A stretch of 64,000 nt of DNA, from NCBI RefSeq assembly GCF_019916085.1, contig NZ_CP049834.1, positions 976,501 to 1,040,500 of the forward strand, given 5' to 3'. Positions 62,701 through 64,000 of this stretch are shown here, in pieces. The translations under genes and the position numbers were made by a program. Each line of letters starts with the position of its first letter. Positions within the stretch are counted from its first letter, which is position 1. The notes under the pieces were generated by a model. It saw nothing but the letters and a program-made list of their open reading frames with translations, did not search any database and was not told the DNA's origin. This stretch comes from Aquirufa lenticrescens (GTDB lineage Bacteria > Bacteroidota > Bacteroidia > Cytophagales > Spirosomataceae).

Positions 62701-63520
62701 TCAACTTCAGAATTCCTGCCCCCATTTTTTTAAAGGCTCCTCCGTTCATAACTCCGCTTATTCCATCATTCGCACCGCCCGTGGTAACACTCGTGTTCCC
62801 ATCCAAAATAGTAATAGCTCCCGCAGAATACACCCGACTCGTAGAAAACAAGGTCCCGGAAACACTCACGCCAGCCGCCCCTTTGATAGTGATGGAACCA
62901 CCCGTACCGTTGTAAAGACCTGAATTTATGGCATTAGTAGACCCACTGCAATTGATATTCCCAGTCACTTTCACGGCCCCATCAGTCGAATTGAGCGTAA
63001 CAGAACCGCCCTCGTTTATAATGGCAGAAGCATAGGATGGAGCTAAATTCGTCATCGAAATATCTGCCGTAACCGAAATATTTCCAGGGGTATTAATCAC
63101 TAAACTTAATGACCCTTTGTTTGTATTATTCGTAGTGGTACTACGCATCGCAATGGCATTAGGTACTGTTACGTCTGAGGCCGCGTTGAAAGTAATCGTT
63201 TTGTTGTAGGTAGGACCATTTTGGTTGTACGAGGAGAAAGAAGTGCTAAAGGTAACTTGACCTGCTTGAGTGCAGCTTGCACAAGCCGTATTAATGATGA
63301 CATGGCTGTATTTCACCCGCAACAAATCATCTATTTCCGTCACGCTGACTGTCGCATCGTCAGCATTAGGGGTGAAGGTATACGTCGTTTGTGTGGTGGC
63401 GGAGGATAATAGCGGCGACCAGGTTCCTCTACTCGTGGCGCCAGCGATGATGGTGAGATTGCTATTTTGGGCGTATAGTTGCCCCGCAAAAAATAGGAGT
63501 ACGAATAAGAGCTTCTTCAT
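59774..63520 (-). CDS. Giant autotransporter-associated beta-repeat (PATR) surface protein with internal duplication
   Basis: A 1248-residue exported protein; the start used is the ATG at 63520 (MKKLLFVLLFFAGQLYAQNS, signal peptide). The middle part is built of beta-strand repeats such as KDGTGSLTLNAANSYTGATV and GNLALGATEVINN, the PATR motif of autotransporter passenger regions. A segment near the N-terminus (from SRGTWSPLLSSATTQTTYTF through NTACASCTQAG) recurs near residue 840 (TVNGTWSPVLSSGATNTTYT through NTACVSCSQSG), each about 330 residues long, so the gene arose by internal duplication. There is no clear T9SS sorting domain or beta-barrel at its end. Confidence 0.85.
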   Translation of the reverse strand: MKKLLFVLLFFAGQLYAQNSNLTIIAGATSRGTWSPLLSSATTQTTYTFTPNADDATVSVTEIDDLLRVKYSHVIINTACASCTQAGQVTFSTSFSSYNQNGPTYNKTITFNAASDVTVPNAIAMRSTTTNNTNKGSLSLVINTPGNISVTADISMTNLAPSYASAIINEGGSVTLNSTDGAVKVTGNINCSGSTNAINSGLYNGTGGSITIKGAAGVSVSGTLFSTSRVYSAGAITILDGNTSVTTGGANDGISGVMNGGAFKKMGAGILKLSATNNAVSSSELADGTLQLAGGTALPDYNTLSFTGANTTLDLNGFSESIGSIASVNGYGKVTSSVAGNITLTLGLSNLNTVYTGLMEDGLGVLSLAKYGESFSLGNATHSQVNTYTGLTTIYAGTLAIYNSRSLGSTSAGTIVRGTGKLALYNNIQVGPEELALNTYGVTLSNESGNNSWEGLVVLGQSTTLNSNAGSLTFHQTVTGTNVSLVTTGLGSMTISGTLTLGTGSITTSMAGLTLASANNYSGSTIASLGVLTIQNNTSLGSGAVSIGSNASLVLDGGITVTNPLTLSGNGVSNSGALRSIQGNNVYNSAINLITTNVRMNADASSQLTINGPLPASALTLLVGGSGDLIFNGGLSGTGSLAFNWGISPVSLNLATSLIKDGTGSLTLNAANSYTGATVISSGNLALGATEVINNMAMILFTGGKLSSGGYSETFGPISILSEGSEIELGAGVHELRFGPKNTWDFRTLNISGWQGNAGISGTDGRIYVENSPLLSLTELEQVKFSTANAIQLISGELVPNAIAQSGNANIRFTTGITVNGTWSPVLSSGATNTTYTFTPSANHANINPTDIDLILRTRYSHATINTACVSCSQSGIINVNTPIETWNDHGPTFNKLLTINAGSEANILSPIALRYATDAYGDKGVLSFYLNTVGNIYVNAAINTNIPLSRSSTIPLTDGGSVYLNSTAGSVFVNAAINTSGAVSTTNASSNSGVGGTISITGAGGISVYNTLTATGRTYGNLTFSTGNNVVTTGNGVNDGITRVMIGRTLSKSGTGTLQLSAANQVSDTYLYGGILQIGLAGAIPSYSTINFSGGHLNDGGFSSTLGTLYVYNNATITLGNTAHELKFTNLGSLSATKMLTFVMGDGSVADLGLNMYGAFVGTSTSFVTLFGKKQSTLTGGLSRFGTVVSSFIGAPGSPVRVYLGYDLSTSQKAQVQFYNTSLAKYYTTMQKPVAVTNGEMLPLAVK

Positions 63521-63521
63521 C

Positions 63522-64000
63522 TTAGTACGAGTAAACAAATTGAATGCGATCTCCTAGTGCAATCACATAGGAGCCATTGTTTGCTGTATTGTAGGCCAAA
63601 TAAGGCGTAGGCGCCGTGGCATTCGTCGAAAATGCGCTTGTGGTCTTGTAGCTGTAGGCGTTTTGGCTGATCAAAATACCATTCACATACATCTTGAGTT
63701 TCGCCGTTGTGTGCGGCGTTTGCGTGAGGGTAAAGTTCGTTTGACCAGCTGTTACGGCTACTAAATTCCCCGTGGAACCGGTAGCTGTCGTTTCGTCAAA
63801 GCCATCTCTTAAGGTGCTTGTCCAGCTAGCCACACCGGAGGAGGTTAAACTCAAGACTTGACCCGTGGCACCCGGATTGGATGGGAATGTCGTTCCACCC
63901 AGCGTTAACGTTCCGGTTAAACTCGAATTCACAAAGGTCTTGTTCGTGAGTGTTTCCGTGCCAGCTAGCGTGGCCATCGTACCAGAGGTGGGAAACGTAA
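63522..64000 (-). CDS. Tail-fibre-like repeat surface protein, C-terminal part (cut by window edge)
   Basis: The frame is open to the window edge with no start needed inside; the visible 159 codons read TFPTSGTMATLAGTETLTNKT and on. The TSGT-ATLAGTETLTNKT motif is characteristic of phage tail-fibre-like and Bacteroidota surface proteins. It ends DRIQFVYSY. The stop is 1 nt before the giant beta-repeat gene start, so the two are cotranscribed. The true start lies outside the window. Confidence 0.75.
   Translation of the reverse strand, partial: TFPTSGTMATLAGTETLTNKTFVNSSLTGTLTLGGTTFPSNPGATGQVLSLTSSGVASWTSTLRDGFDETTATGSTGNLVAVTAGQTNFTLTQTPHTTAKLKMYVNGILISQNAYSYKTTSAFSTNATAPTPYLAYNTANNGSYVIALGDRIQFVYSY

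Overview
The window looks like a chromosomal segment from a member of the Bacteroidota, probably a Cytophagales-type environmental (perhaps freshwater) bacterium. The reasons are several. Promoters fit the Bacteroidota pattern TTG/TTTG-N17-21-TAnnTTTG, and ribosome binding sites are mostly absent. There are four TonB-dependent receptors or receptor-lipoprotein pairs with carboxypeptidase-regulatory-like N-termini. One protein carries a type IX secretion (T9SS) C-terminal sorting domain, and the S10-spc gene order is the usual one. The genus is inference; no 16S gene is present.

Layout. 0-9.04 kb, minus strand: the S10-spc ribosomal protein operon from rplC to rpmD and the first 14 codons of rplO, headed by a strong promoter and a leader of about 360 nt. 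9.47-11.15 kb: heptanucleotide repeat arrays around fba. 11.15-13.92 kb: pirin, an LpxH-like phosphoesterase and a glycosyltransferase. 13.9-25.1 kb: a phosphorus-acquisition island with a phosphate porin, two paralogous Pit transporters, an HpnW-like FAD oxidoreductase, a secreted alkaline-phosphatase-superfamily enzyme, and a TonB receptor with a lipoprotein. Four of its promoters carry TTAACA-like direct repeats at 11-bp spacing, exactly 20 nt upstream of the -7 element. This is best explained as a PhoB/PhoP-type regulon. 25.8-28.3 kb: an MFS-dehydrogenase-VOC operon, divergent from a tetR-tolC-MFP-RND-lactonase operon (28.4-35.5 kb). 35.5-39.2 kb: a PLP enzyme and a GMC oxidoreductase with its small subunit. 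39.5-42.1 kb: a malonate uptake and activation set (matB-madL-madM). 42.1-45.4 kb: recF, pdhA and a four-helix-bundle protein, set among three arrays of short perfect hairpins. 45.4-50.6 kb: pxpA, a TonB receptor and a T9SS-exported FG-GAP protein. 50.6-55.4 kb: a four-gene Cys-rich, probably metal-related TonB receptor operon. 55.4-59.8 kb: a four-gene ribose, nucleoside and ADP-ribose salvage operon. 59.8-64 kb: a giant autotransporter-like beta-repeat surface protein and the end of a tail-fibre-like protein running off the window.

The most unusual structures are non-coding. (i) Hairpin arrays have units of a 5-bp stem and 3-nt loop joined by GACTAA linkers. At least seven different stem sequences are each perfectly self-complementary, and linkers supply or abut gene stop and start codons. 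(ii) Strict 7-bp repeat arrays fill gaps between genes and, in one case, lie in frame inside matB. (iii) The Pho-box-like arrays define a compact phosphorus regulon, including a TonB receptor and a flavoenzyme of unproven substrate.
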